64,000 bases of DNA from DASWED01 sp036394995 (lineage in GTDB: Bacteria > Actinomycetota > UBA4738 > JACQTL01): positions 1 through 64,000 of the forward strand of contig DASWED010000117.1 in assembly GCA_036394995.1 (NCBI GenBank). Direction: 5' to 3'. This document shows positions 26,971-36,291 of the stretch, piece by piece. Numbering within the stretch: the stretch's first letter is position 1; the number at the start of each line of letters is the position of its first letter. The translations under genes were made by a program, and so were the position numbers. Under the pieces are notes generated by a model. That model was not told the DNA's origin, searched no databases, and saw nothing but the letters and a program-made list of their open reading frames with translations.

Positions 26971-27689
26971 GACGCCTCCCGTTCGGACGGTTCGCCGGTC
27001 AGGTACTCGGCCAGGGCCCCGCGGACCTTCGACCTGGCCCGGTGCAGGAGCACCCGCTGGTTGACCTCGGTGATCCCCAGGACCGAGCACACCTCCTTCG
27101 AGGTGAACCCCTCGACGTCCCGCATCGTGATGACCTCGCGCTGCGATGGCGGGAGCGCCTCGATGGCCTGCCCCAGGCGCTGGAGCGTCTCCCGGGACTC
27201 CAGGCGCTGCTCCGGGACCTCGTCCCAGGGCTGTGGCGGCGCCGCCCAGGTGTGGGGCAGCCGGTCGTCCGGGCCCCGGAACCGGTCGGGGTCCACGGCC
27301 GGCTCGAACGGGTCCCGCGAGGCGTCGAACATGGCCGAGAACGGGAGGGTTCGGCGCTCCCGGGTCCCCCTGGTCACCGCCCGGTTCACCAGGATCCGGA
27401 AGATCCACGTCTTCAGGGACGAACGTCCCTCGAACCGGGGGAGGCCCTGCAGCACGGCCAGCCACGTCTCCTGCACGACCTCCTCCGCGACCTCGCGCGA
27501 GGGGACGTACTGCCGGGCCAGGCGGAGCATCGGGCCGTGGTAGGCGTCCACCAGGCCCATGAACGCGGCCTCGTCGCCGGCCATCAGGCGTTCGACGAGG
27601 GCCCGGTCGTCGGCCGACGCGGGGCCGCCTGCCGCGCTCCCCGCCGAAGCGGAGGCGGTGACGGCGGTGCGCTGGAGGTCCTCGGTCAC
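26967..27689 (-). CDS. ECF-type RNA polymerase sigma factor
   Basis: A 240-residue extracytoplasmic-function sigma factor. Region 2 runs from LVERLMAGDEAAFMGLVDAY through EEVVQETWLAVLQGLPRFEG and LKTWIFRILVNRA. Region 4 is PPSQREVITMRDVEGFTSKEV with the recognition helix in LGITEVNQRVLLHRARSKVR. About 50 residues of linker separate them. The frame is open to 27824, but GTG 27689 with AGGA upstream avoids a long low-complexity N-terminus; even so a ~30-residue tail precedes region 2. It is coupled to a zinc anti-sigma factor downstream. Its regulon cannot be identified here. Confidence 0.92.
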   Translation of the reverse strand: MTEDLQRTAVTASASAGSAAGGPASADDRALVERLMAGDEAAFMGLVDAYHGPMLRLARQYVPSREVAEEVVQETWLAVLQGLPRFEGRSSLKTWIFRILVNRAVTRGTRERRTLPFSAMFDASRDPFEPAVDPDRFRGPDDRLPHTWAAPPQPWDEVPEQRLESRETLQRLGQAIEALPPSQREVITMRDVEGFTSKEVCSVLGITEVNQRVLLHRARSKVRGALAEYLTGEPSEREAS

Positions 27690-27820
27690 GGTCCTGGGGG
27701 GCCCGGTCCGGCGCCGGACGTGCCGCGAACCATACGCACGGCCGCCCGCGGTGTCCACCGCCACCATCGGGGGAGGCCTGCCCCATCGGCCCGCCGCCGC
27801 AGGCGACACCGCGAGCGTGG

Positions 27821-30460
27821 TCACGTCAGCCCGGCCAGCTGGTCGAACGACACCCGGGCCACCCGGCGATCGTGGGCCCGGAGCGACCTGAGGTCGCCGA
27901 GGGCCTGGGCGTCGATGAGGACGCCGAACGTGAAGTCCCGTCCCGGGATCGGAACGTCCGTCTCCGGTCGGGCGGCGTCCACCACCTGGATGAACACCCC
28001 GGTGTTCGGCCCGCCCTTGTGGAGCTGGCCGGTGGAGTGCAGGAACCGCGGCCCGAACCCCAGCGTGGTGGCCACATGGAGCCGGTCCCGCAGCCGCATC
28101 CGCGCCCGTTGGAGCGCCTCCTCGGTCTCGGGCGTCCGGTCCAGATAGGCCTGGATGGCCACGTAGTCACCGGGCCGGACCTGCGCCAGGATGGCCTCGA
28201 GGTCGTCCAGGGGCGGGTGCTCGATCGAGCCGGACTCCAGGATCCCCTTCGTGGCGGCCTTGGCCTCGGCCACGTTCGGCTGGTCGAACGCGTTGATGCC
28301 CAGGATGTGCCCGGCCACGGCCGTGGCCATCTCCCACCGGAAGAACTCGGCGCCGATCTGGATCGGCCCGTCGTAGCGCAGCCGGACCACCGGATGGCCG
28401 GCCGCCTCCAGCGCCTCCAGCCCCTCGTGCTCGCCGATGGCCACGAACACCCGGTCGTCGGCGTAGGCCTCCGGCGGGCCGAGGTCCTCACCCACCACCG
28501 GCAGGATCCCCTTGCCCTCCTTGCCGGTGGACTCGGCGATGAGCTGTTCGACCCAGCTGCCGAACGACGCGATCTCCTCCGGCAGGGACAGCGTGAGCTT
28601 GTCGCGGCCGGCCAGGGCGCCCTCGCCCATCACGGCGCCGAGCAGCGCCGCCGGCGCGTCGGTCACGGCCACGCAGCCGTCGTTCGCGCATTCCATCTCC
28701 TCGGCCCGGTCCAGCAGCGCGGAGAGGTCCATGCCGATGAGGGCGGCCGGTACCAACCCGAAGTAGGACAGCGCCGAGTACCGCCCCCCGATGTCCTCGG
28801 GGTTCCGGAACGTGGCCCGGAACCCGTGTTCGGCGGCCAGGTCCTCCAGCGGGGTCCCGGGGTCGGTGATGGCCACGAACTGCTCGCCCCGGCCGGTGAG
28901 CGACCAGAAGTGCGCGAAGTGGCTGAGGGTCTCGGTGGTGGTCCCGGACTTCGAGGCCACGATGAACAGCGTGTGCGGGAGGTCGAGCTCGCCGGTGACC
29001 CGTTCGATCGTCGCCGGATGGGTCGTGTCGAGCACGATCAGCCGGAGTGCCCCGTCCCCCCTCCCGAACGTCGTGGCGAACACGTCCGGGGCCAGGGAGG
29101 ACCCGCCCATCCCCAGCAGGACGGCGGTCGTGAACCCGTCGGCGGTGGCCTGCTTGGCGAACGCCTCGAGCTCCGGGACGCGTTCGTGCAGGAGGTCGGC
29201 GACGGTGAGCCAGCCCAGGCGGTCGGTGATCTCGGTGGGCTCCGGCTTCCACACCGTGTGGTCCTTGCGCCAGATGCGGCGGAGGACGTCGCCGTCGGCC
29301 ATCTCCTCCAGCCGCTCCCGCGCGGGCTGCTCCAGCGCGCCCAGCGAGTCCGCGTACCTCGCCAGCCCGGCCCGGACCTCGTTGAGCTTCGCGTCGAGGG
29401 CCTCGATCAGCTTGTCGAAGTCCTTCGCGAAGGAGGCCAGCCCCTCCTCGAGCAGGGTGTCGGTGACCTCGTGGAGATCGACGCCGTGCGCCGGCAGCTC
29501 CGCCAGGGCGCGTTCGGCCTCGTCCAGGCCCTCTTCGACGGCGTGGGGTCGGACCGTGCCGTGGTCCCGAAACGCGTCCATGGTGGCCGCCGGCATGGTG
29601 TTCACGGTGTCGGGGCCCGCCAGCTCGTCCACGTACATCGTGTCCGGGTACGCGGGATCCTTCGTGGAGGTCGAGGCCCACAGGGGCCGCTGCACTCTGG
29701 CCCCGCCGTCGGCCACGCGCTGCCACCGTTCGCCCGCGAACACCTCCCGGAACTTCGCGTAGGCGCGCTTGGCATTCGCCACGGCGGCCTTGCCCCGGAG
29801 CGGCGAGCCCTCCGGGAGCTTCGTGTCCACGGCCGAGTCCACCCGGGACACGAAGAACGAGGCCACGGACGCGATCCGCTCCACGGGTCGGCCCTCCGAC
29901 AGCCCGGTCTCCAGTCCGGCGATGTATGCGGCGGCGACCTTCTCGTACGCCTCCACGCTGAACAGGAGCGTGACGTTCACGTTCACGCCGGCCGCGATGA
30001 GGTCGGTGATGACGGGCAGGCCCTCGGGCGTCCCGGGGACCTTGATCATCACGTTCGGCCGGTCGATTCGCTCCCACAGCTCCTTGGCCGCCGCGATCGA
30101 ACCCTCCGTGTCCCGGGCCAGACGGGGCTCCAGCTCGAACGACACGTAGCCGTCGCGGGCGTTCGTCGAGTCGTAGACGGGGCGGAGGACGTCGGCGGCC
30201 TTCTGGATGTCCACCAGGGCGAGGTCGTAGAACAGGCCCAGGGCCTCCACGCCGGTGTCGTCCGCGATCTGGGCGATCACGCCGTCGTAGTCGGTGGACC
30301 CGCCGATGGCCTTGGCGAAGATCGAGGGGTTCGACGTGACGCCGGTGAGGTCGTCTGAGTCCCGGAGCTGCTCGAGGGTGCCGCCGGTGACCAGCCCCCG
30401 GCGGAGGAAGTCGAGCCACACGCTCTGGCCGGCGTCGTGGAGTTCCTGGAGTGGGTTCAT
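27821..30460 (-). CDS. tal-pgi: Bifunctional transaldolase / glucose-6-phosphate isomerase
   Basis: An 879-residue fusion. Residues ~1-365 are a transaldolase (GVTSNPSIFAKAI near the start; Schiff-base Lys140 in VMIKVPGT). Residues ~380-879 are a phosphoglucose isomerase with GMGGSSLAPDV, the phosphate-binding ASKSGTTTET and HKGGPNTGVFIQ near the end. Transaldolase moves a dihydroxyacetone unit between pentose-phosphate sugars; PGI interconverts glucose-6-P and fructose-6-P, so the fusion links the pentose pathway to glycolysis and glycogen precursors. AGGAGG precedes ATG 30460. Tal-Pgi fusions are known in cyanobacteria and some actinobacteria and Chloroflexi. Confidence 0.96.
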   Translation of the reverse strand: MNPLQELHDAGQSVWLDFLRRGLVTGGTLEQLRDSDDLTGVTSNPSIFAKAIGGSTDYDGVIAQIADDTGVEALGLFYDLALVDIQKAADVLRPVYDSTNARDGYVSFELEPRLARDTEGSIAAAKELWERIDRPNVMIKVPGTPEGLPVITDLIAAGVNVNVTLLFSVEAYEKVAAAYIAGLETGLSEGRPVERIASVASFFVSRVDSAVDTKLPEGSPLRGKAAVANAKRAYAKFREVFAGERWQRVADGGARVQRPLWASTSTKDPAYPDTMYVDELAGPDTVNTMPAATMDAFRDHGTVRPHAVEEGLDEAERALAELPAHGVDLHEVTDTLLEEGLASFAKDFDKLIEALDAKLNEVRAGLARYADSLGALEQPARERLEEMADGDVLRRIWRKDHTVWKPEPTEITDRLGWLTVADLLHERVPELEAFAKQATADGFTTAVLLGMGGSSLAPDVFATTFGRGDGALRLIVLDTTHPATIERVTGELDLPHTLFIVASKSGTTTETLSHFAHFWSLTGRGEQFVAITDPGTPLEDLAAEHGFRATFRNPEDIGGRYSALSYFGLVPAALIGMDLSALLDRAEEMECANDGCVAVTDAPAALLGAVMGEGALAGRDKLTLSLPEEIASFGSWVEQLIAESTGKEGKGILPVVGEDLGPPEAYADDRVFVAIGEHEGLEALEAAGHPVVRLRYDGPIQIGAEFFRWEMATAVAGHILGINAFDQPNVAEAKAATKGILESGSIEHPPLDDLEAILAQVRPGDYVAIQAYLDRTPETEEALQRARMRLRDRLHVATTLGFGPRFLHSTGQLHKGGPNTGVFIQVVDAARPETDVPIPGRDFTFGVLIDAQALGDLRSLRAHDRRVARVSFDQLAGLT

Positions 30461-30570
30461 CTGGACCGAGACCTCCTGATCGGGCGAGCCGGACGACCGC
30501 CGCGACCCGCCAGCGTAGTGCGATCGGGCGGATCCTTTGTTACAGGGCAGGCGGAGTCATCGAAGCCGGA

Positions 30571-30810
30571 TCACAAGGCCTGGTCGGGGAGGCGGAATTC
30601 GACCGTCCGGCACGAGGGACAGGCCAGCAGTTCGAGCGGAATCATCTGTTCCCCCATCTCCGCCCACTCGCCGAACAGGAGCTTCCACCCGCCGCTGGTG
30701 CCTCCGATGCGGATCTGCTCGACCCCGTGGGACTCGAGGCCCGTGCCGCACCTCAGGCACGCGGTCGACGGGGTTGTCCCCGCCGGGGTCTGGTCGGGCT
30801 GATCGGTCAC
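30571..30810 (-). CDS. Small zinc-ribbon protein
   Basis: A 79-residue protein with CLRCG near residue 19 and CPSC near residue 65, forming a single zinc ribbon around a central beta segment (GGTSGGWKLLFGEWAEMG). The Gly-Gly-Trp-Lys-Leu-Leu-Phe motif is common in actinobacterial hypothetical zinc-ribbon proteins of unknown role. GTG 30810 is preceded by GGAGGCGAGG. It follows the maleylpyruvate isomerase-type gene by about 40 nt on the same strand and could be cotranscribed. Confidence 0.75.
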   Translation of the reverse strand: MTDQPDQTPAGTTPSTACLRCGTGLESHGVEQIRIGGTSGGWKLLFGEWAEMGEQMIPLELLACPSCRTVEFRLPDQAL

Positions 30811-30851
30811 CCTCGCCTCCTTCCCCGGATCGTCGGGCTCTCGCCCGGGAT

Positions 30852-31592
30852 TCACTCGCTCACGTCGTCGAACCGCTCGCCGTACGCCGGGATGTGGGAG
30901 AGGTACGGCTCGGGGTCGCCCTCCCAGTCCAGGGCCTCGATCTGGCGGCGGGAACGGCGGCCGGACAGCGTCCGGAACAGCTCGTAGCGGTCGCCGGCGA
31001 GCGTCGCTCCGGGCTCCGTGGAGCCGCACACGCGCTCCTTGCCGTCGTAGCGGAGCCGCAGGGCGGGGATGCCCAGCAGGTCCAGCCGGAACCCCAGGGT
31101 CACGGCGAACCCGGCCAGCGCGATCCGGCAGGCGGGGGAATCCCGTTCGCCCGGGCGGCCCACGGCGTTGCGGATGTCCTGGCCGTGCGCGGAGAGGTCC
31201 GTGACGAGGATCGAGTCGATGAACGGGTACTGGACGGGGAACGACTCCTCGCCTTTCAGCATGGGGAGCACGCGTGCGGCCTGTTCGTCCCACTCCGCGA
31301 CCACGTCGTCGAACGGCAGGTCGCGGCGCCTGCCCACCTCCTCGGCGTTCCATTCGTCGCGGAGCCGGGCCTGCTCGGGGTCGTTGAGCGACGCCAGGAT
31401 GTCGAGCACACCCCGCGGGCCCTCCCCCTCGGTGGCCAGGCGGCCCTCGGCCGCGAGGTGCGCGACGGCGTCGCGGACCGACCACAGCGGCGTGGCCGGC
31501 ACGTTCGTGTGCAGCTCCTCCGGCGGGAGTCCCCGGACGAACTCCGACAGGCTGCGTTGCGTCTCGGCGTAGACGGCGGCGGTGTCGATCAC
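30852..31592 (-). CDS. Mycothiol-dependent maleylpyruvate isomerase family (DinB-like) protein
   Basis: A 246-residue protein with a DinB-type four-helix bundle of the actinobacterial TIGR03083 family. It begins AAVYAETQRSLSEFVRGL and carries the TPLWSVRDAVAHLAAEGRLA helix that supplies the first metal His; LSAHGQDIRNAVGR supplies another. The C-terminal third (LRLRYDGKERVCG and LSGRRSRRQIEALDW) matches the family's second domain. These enzymes use mycothiol, so the organism probably makes it. GTG 31592 with GAGAGGA upstream is chosen over the TTG at 31637, which lies at the -10 box. Confidence 0.88.
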   Translation of the reverse strand: MIDTAAVYAETQRSLSEFVRGLPPEELHTNVPATPLWSVRDAVAHLAAEGRLATEGEGPRGVLDILASLNDPEQARLRDEWNAEEVGRRRDLPFDDVVAEWDEQAARVLPMLKGEESFPVQYPFIDSILVTDLSAHGQDIRNAVGRPGERDSPACRIALAGFAVTLGFRLDLLGIPALRLRYDGKERVCGSTEPGATLAGDRYELFRTLSGRRSRRQIEALDWEGDPEPYLSHIPAYGERFDDVSE

Positions 31593-31636
31593 GGTCGATC
31601 GGGTCCTCTCGCGGGCGCTGGTGCGGGTGGATCCCA

Positions 31637-31664
31637 ATTATGGTCCGTCGGGCTCGCGTACAGT
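31637..31664. promoter_or_regulatory. Divergent promoter region (isomerase / sulfurtransferase)
   Basis: On the minus strand CATAAT (complement of 31637-31642) is a -10 element for the isomerase gene with a ~45-nt leader. On the plus strand TACAGT (31659-31664) lies 6 nt before GTG 31671, giving a leaderless sulfurtransferase message. Confidence 0.6.
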
Positions 31665-31670
31665 TCGCGC

Positions 31671-32555
31671 GTGCTGGTCGACCCGCAGTGGCTGGAGGAG
31701 CACCTGGACGATCCCGACGTCGTCGTCGTTGACATGCGATGGCGGGGCGACGGGTCCGGCCGGTCGTTGTGGGAGGCCGGCCACGTGCCGGGGGCGGTCC
31801 ACCTGGACTGGTCCGCCGACATCGTCGATCCCGACGCGGAGTACGCGTTCATGCTGGCGCCCCCGCCGTCGTTCGCGGCGGCGATGGAGCGCAGCGGCGT
31901 CGGCGACGGCGCGACGGTCGTGGCCTACGCCGACGAGCAGGGGTCCGGGCCGTTCCGCTTGTGGTGGGCGTTCCGCGTGTACGGGCACGAGGACGACGTG
32001 CGCATCCTGGACGGCGGGTGGGGGCGATGGGTTCGCGAGGGCCGTCCGGTCTCGACGGACGAACCTCCCGGCGGGGCCGAGGTGGTGTGGACTCCGAGAC
32101 CGAGCGTCGTTCGACCCGCGACCGCCGGCGAGGTCATGAACGCCGTCGCCGATCCCCGCGCGTTCGTCCTGGACTCGAGGCCGTCCAAGCAGTACGCGGG
32201 CCTCGGAGTGTGGTTCGAGACGGGGACGGTGCCCGCGGACGACGACGGCATCGCCCACACGCCCCGCGGCGATCTCCGGGCCGGGCACATGCCGGGCGCG
32301 GTGAGCATCCCCTCGGCCCGCCTGTACCGGGACGACGGGACGATGAAGTCGCCGGAGGAGCTGCGCGAGCTGCTCGAGGCGGCGGGAGCGCCGGTTCGGC
32401 CGGCAACGTCCGCGATCACCTACTGCGGCTGCGGCATCAGCGCGAGCGCCCTGCTGTACGCCCTGCACCGGGCCGGGTTCGACGACGCGCGGCTCTACGA
32501 CGCCAGCTGGGAGGAGTGGGGCCGCCGCCCGGGCCTCCCGATCGAACGCGACTGA
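31671..32555 (+). CDS. Thiosulfate/3-mercaptopyruvate sulfurtransferase (tandem rhodanese)
   Basis: A 294-residue protein of two rhodanese domains. The first (VDPQWLEEHLDDPDVVVVDMRW to GGWGRWVREGRPV) is catalytically inert. The second carries the active-site persulfide Cys in TYCGCGISAS. This CGxGxSA loop resembles the mercaptopyruvate/thiosulfate sulfurtransferase class. It transfers sulfane sulfur to cyanide, thiols or sulfur carriers. GTG 31671 is inferred from a -10 box ending 6 nt upstream. It is not adjacent to the cysO cluster at 54 kb, but could feed sulfur to such a system. Confidence 0.93.
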   Translation: MLVDPQWLEEHLDDPDVVVVDMRWRGDGSGRSLWEAGHVPGAVHLDWSADIVDPDAEYAFMLAPPPSFAAAMERSGVGDGATVVAYADEQGSGPFRLWWAFRVYGHEDDVRILDGGWGRWVREGRPVSTDEPPGGAEVVWTPRPSVVRPATAGEVMNAVADPRAFVLDSRPSKQYAGLGVWFETGTVPADDDGIAHTPRGDLRAGHMPGAVSIPSARLYRDDGTMKSPEELRELLEAAGAPVRPATSAITYCGCGISASALLYALHRAGFDDARLYDASWEEWGRRPGLPIERD

Positions 32556-32561
32556 GTCGAG

Positions 32562-35500
32562 TCAGCTTCTGGGCGACGAGTCGTCGATCCCGAGGTCGGC
32601 GAAGTTCGCCGAGGACTTGCCGAACTCCCACCAGCCGTGGATCCAGGGCTTCGCGATGGCCAGGCTCCGTCCGTACACCAGCGGGATCACCGCCACGCGG
32701 TCGGCCACGGCCATGCGGTCGGCCTCGTGGAACAGCTCGAGGCGTGAGCGGTCGCTCCGTTCGCGACGGGCCCGTTCGATGAGCTCGTCGAACGGCGGCC
32801 AGGAGAATCCGCCCTCGTTCGTCCTGCTGTCGGACTGGAACAGCAGCCGGAGGAAGTACTCGGGGTCGGCGTAGCCGGGGAGCCATCCGGTGAAGTAGAT
32901 CGGGGCGAGCTCGGTGGGCCGTCGCACGGATGCCGCGGTCTCCGCGGTCCACGTTCGCAGCCCCACCTCGACCCCGAGGACCTCGCGCCACGAGGCCAGG
33001 ACCGGCTCGAACAGCGAGGCGTGGTCCTCCAGGCCCGCCACGGTCAGCGCCCCGGTGAACCCCGACCGGGCCAGGTGCTCCCTGGCCAGGTCCGGTTCGA
33101 ACCGCAGCGCGATGTCCGGCGTGTGGCCCTGGAGCGCGGGCGGCACGATCCCCCCGGTGGCCAGGACCATGTTCACCGGCAGCGCCCTCCCCAGCGCCCC
33201 ACGGTCCACGGCATGGGCCAGCGCCTTCCGCAGGTCGAGGCCCGATGTGGGTTCGCCCGTGTGGTCGAACGCCAGGTACCCGGACCACGCCGCCGGACCG
33301 AGGTGGGCGTCCGGGAGCTCCTCGGGCATGAGGTCCGCGATCCGCGGCGTGTACCGGACCGCCACCATGTCCAGCTCGTCGTGCGCGTACGGCTCCAGCG
33401 CGTGCGAGACGCGGTCCCGGACGTACTCCACGCGGGCCACGTTCCCCGGACGCGGCGCGGCGTGATCCGGCCGGCGCTCCAGGGTCAGCGTGTCGGCGCC
33501 GCGGGCGGCGATCCGGAACGCGCCGCTCACCACCTGCCGCTCCGGCTCCACCCATCCGTCGCGGTCGCGTTCGACGGCGCGGCGCGGTTGCGGCCCGCCG
33601 TCGGGCCGGTTCATCACGCCCATGAAGTAGGGGGCCGGCGCCACCAGGCGGAACTCGACGGTCCGGTCGTCCAGGGCCCGGACCCCGATGCGGTCCGCGT
33701 CGGCGTTACGGCCCAGGTAGTAGTCCTGGCCGTTCTCCAGGACGAAGTAGATGGCCACGGAGGAGCCGGGCGAGGCCGGGTCCAGCACCCGCTTGATGCC
33801 GAACTCCACGTCGGACGCGGTGAGGGGCTCGCCGTCGGACCACCGCAGGCCCTCCCGGAGGTGGAACACGTATCGCAGCCCGTCGGGAGCGATCTCCCAT
33901 CGTTCGGCCAGCGACGGCACGATGGTCCGCTCCGGCCACGCCTCCACCAGCCGGTCGAACAGCTGCATGCACAGCTGGATGTTCGGCCACGCGATGGCCG
34001 ACTTCGGGTCGTTGTCGTTCGGCAGGAAGCTGGTGGCCACCCGGAGCGTCGCGGACGGCTCAACGGAAGGCGCGGACGGCGGAGTCCACAGGTCGAATGC
34101 CCGCCGGTACGTCTCGTCGGCCTCGGCGAATCGCAGCGACATGTGGAGGGCGAGCGCCAGCTTGAACAGCACCACCGCCATCCCCTGCTGCTCGCCGCGA
34201 CGCTCCATGAGCGGCAGCAGCTCCCGGTAGAAGGAGACGGCCTCGTCGAGGGCGTAGTCCTGCCGGGCCCGGTCGGCGGCGATCGTGAGGTACAGCACGG
34301 CCTGGTCCTCGTCCGCCGCCGCCAGCCAGTGATGGGCCAGCACGCCGGCCGCCTCGACCTCTCCCCGGCCCTCTGCCTCGAGCCACTCGGCGGCCCGGCG
34401 GTGGAGGCGCCGCCGGACCTGGCCGACCAGGGTCCGGTATGCGGCCTCCTGGATCAGGACGTGCTTGAAGCGGTATTCGGGCTGGGGCCACCGCCGTTCC
34501 TGGCGCACCAGATCCAGGCGCTGGAGGTCGGTGAGGGCGGGCCCCACCGACTCGTCGCTCTTCCCGCCGGCGGCGACCACGCCCTCCAGCAGGGGCAGGC
34601 CGAACTGCCGGCCCAGCACCGAGGCCGCCGTCAGGACGCGGTGGCACTCGGGCGTGAGCCGGTCGATCCGGGCCAGGATGACCTTCTCCACGGTCGGGGG
34701 AATGTCCACGTCCACCTCGTGGTCGAACCGCCACCGCTCGCCGTCGCGAGCGAGGGCGCCGGCGTCGGCCAGGGACCGCACCATCTCCTCGAGGAAGAAC
34801 GGATTCCCCTCGGCGTGCGTGAGCACCCGGTCCTCCACGTCCGCCGGGAGCACGCCGGGGCCGACCAGGGCGTGGAGGAGCTCGCGGTCGGCCCTGCCGG
34901 TCAGGGCCTCCAGTGCGATCTCCCGCGTCCGGTGGGGGAGTGCCCGGGCGGCGGCCTCCTTCACCGCCCACGACGGATGGTCCCGCTCGGGCCGCTGGGC
35001 CACCAGCAGCAGCACCGCGGCCTCCTCGCTGAGGGACAGGAGCCGTTCGACCAGTTGGATGGACGTGGGATCGGCCCAGTGGAGGTCCTCCAGGGCCACC
35101 ACCACCGGGCCGTCCGCGGCGAGCCGCTCGAGGAGCGTTCGAACGACCTCGAACGTCCGGTACCGCAGGGCCTCGGGCGACAGCTCGGCCATGCGGGCCG
35201 CCGGGTCCGGCTCCAGCGTGAGGTCCAGCATCGCGCCGAGGTACGGTGCCTCGTCGGCCGGGGCCCCGAACACCCGCTCCACGCCCCGGCGGAGCGCCAC
35301 GCGGGTCCGGACCTCGGGGTCGTCCGCGGAGAGCCCGAGCCATCGCCGGACCAGGTCGCGGAACGGCCAGTAGGGGATGGACTCCCCGTACGAGACGCAC
35401 CGGCCCTCGAGCCACGTCACGGGACGCTCGGACGGCAGCGAGGCGGCCAGGTCGTGGATCTCGCCGAGCAGCCGGCTCTTGCCGATCCCCGGTTCGCCGG

Positions 35501-36242
35501 TCAGGAACAGGATCCCGCCGGCGCCGGCCAGGACGGCCTCCAACGCGTCGCGGGCCACCGCCAGCTCGCGGTCGCGCCCGACCAGCCGTGCCTGGACCCC
35601 CTCGAGGCCCCGCACCCGGGTCCCGGCGTCGCGGGCCGAACGGGCCACGGCCGCGTGGACCGGCGCGGACTTGCCCTTCAGCTCGAGCACCTGCGGCTCG
35701 TCCCATTCGAACAGGGCCTCCACCAGCCTGCGGGTGGCCCCGCCGACCAGGACGGTCCCCGGCTCGGCGGCCGTCTGCAGGCGCGCCGCGATGTTCACCG
35801 CGTCGCCCGTGGCGCCGTACTCCACCCGGTTCCCGGCCCCGACCGCGCCCACCACCACCGGCCCCGTGGCCACGCCGACCCGCACGGCGAGCGGGTCCAC
35901 GGCCCAGCCCCGGGCGACCTCCGCGCCGTACTCGGCCACGTCCTCCGCGATGGCCAGGCCCGCCCGGATGGCCCGCTCCGGGTCGTCCTCGTGCGCCGCC
36001 GGCGCCCCGAACAGCGCCAGCACGCCGTCGCCGGCCAGGTCCTTCACGGTTCCACCGAAGGCCTCCACCCGCCGGATCATCCGGGCAACGGCCTCGCCGA
36101 CGATCAGCCGGACGTCCTCGGGATCGAGCTGCTCGGCCAGGGGGGTGGACCCGACCAGGTCGGCGAACAGCGCGGTCACGGTCCGGCGCTCCTCAAGCAT
36201 GGGTCGATCCGGCTGCCGTTCCCCGGGGGCGCTCCCGCTCAC
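32562..36242 (-). CDS. Adenylate cyclase - AAA ATPase - solute-binding (SBP_bac_5) fusion protein
   Basis: A 1226-residue protein. Residues ~18-195 are a class III cyclase with both metal Asp residues (D28 in FADLVGST, D72 in AGDGVLALFG), adenine-selecting K67 and D147, and transition-state N150/R154 in TGDAVNIAARL, so it looks active and adenylate-specific. Residues ~218-480 are an AAA/STAND-type ATPase (Walker A TGEPGIGKS ~248-256; Walker B VVVALEDLHWAD). A helical region with TPR-like helices follows to ~730. Residues ~745-1215 are a peptide-type SBP_bac_5 domain (ATSFLPNDNDPKSA, LREGLRWSDGEPLTASDVEF). There is no signal peptide, so the solute-binding domain should face the cytosol. Start GTG 36242. 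Confidence 0.9.
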   Translation of the reverse strand: MSGSAPGERQPDRPMLEERRTVTALFADLVGSTPLAEQLDPEDVRLIVGEAVARMIRRVEAFGGTVKDLAGDGVLALFGAPAAHEDDPERAIRAGLAIAEDVAEYGAEVARGWAVDPLAVRVGVATGPVVVGAVGAGNRVEYGATGDAVNIAARLQTAAEPGTVLVGGATRRLVEALFEWDEPQVLELKGKSAPVHAAVARSARDAGTRVRGLEGVQARLVGRDRELAVARDALEAVLAGAGGILFLTGEPGIGKSRLLGEIHDLAASLPSERPVTWLEGRCVSYGESIPYWPFRDLVRRWLGLSADDPEVRTRVALRRGVERVFGAPADEAPYLGAMLDLTLEPDPAARMAELSPEALRYRTFEVVRTLLERLAADGPVVVALEDLHWADPTSIQLVERLLSLSEEAAVLLLVAQRPERDHPSWAVKEAAARALPHRTREIALEALTGRADRELLHALVGPGVLPADVEDRVLTHAEGNPFFLEEMVRSLADAGALARDGERWRFDHEVDVDIPPTVEKVILARIDRLTPECHRVLTAASVLGRQFGLPLLEGVVAAGGKSDESVGPALTDLQRLDLVRQERRWPQPEYRFKHVLIQEAAYRTLVGQVRRRLHRRAAEWLEAEGRGEVEAAGVLAHHWLAAADEDQAVLYLTIAADRARQDYALDEAVSFYRELLPLMERRGEQQGMAVVLFKLALALHMSLRFAEADETYRRAFDLWTPPSAPSVEPSATLRVATSFLPNDNDPKSAIAWPNIQLCMQLFDRLVEAWPERTIVPSLAERWEIAPDGLRYVFHLREGLRWSDGEPLTASDVEFGIKRVLDPASPGSSVAIYFVLENGQDYYLGRNADADRIGVRALDDRTVEFRLVAPAPYFMGVMNRPDGGPQPRRAVERDRDGWVEPERQVVSGAFRIAARGADTLTLERRPDHAAPRPGNVARVEYVRDRVSHALEPYAHDELDMVAVRYTPRIADLMPEELPDAHLGPAAWSGYLAFDHTGEPTSGLDLRKALAHAVDRGALGRALPVNMVLATGGIVPPALQGHTPDIALRFEPDLAREHLARSGFTGALTVAGLEDHASLFEPVLASWREVLGVEVGLRTWTAETAASVRRPTELAPIYFTGWLPGYADPEYFLRLLFQSDSRTNEGGFSWPPFDELIERARRERSDRSRLELFHEADRMAVADRVAVIPLVYGRSLAIAKPWIHGWWEFGKSSANFADLGIDDSSPRS

Positions 36243-36291
36243 GACGGGATTGTGTCACTTCGTCCCGGAGTCTCCAGGCAGGGCCGTGCGC

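Noticed and set aside
32562..36242. Idea that the cyclase and solute-binding parts are two genes joined by a sequencing error
   Set aside because: The frame is continuous for 1226 codons, with a helical linker and no internal ribosome-binding site or start near residue 740.
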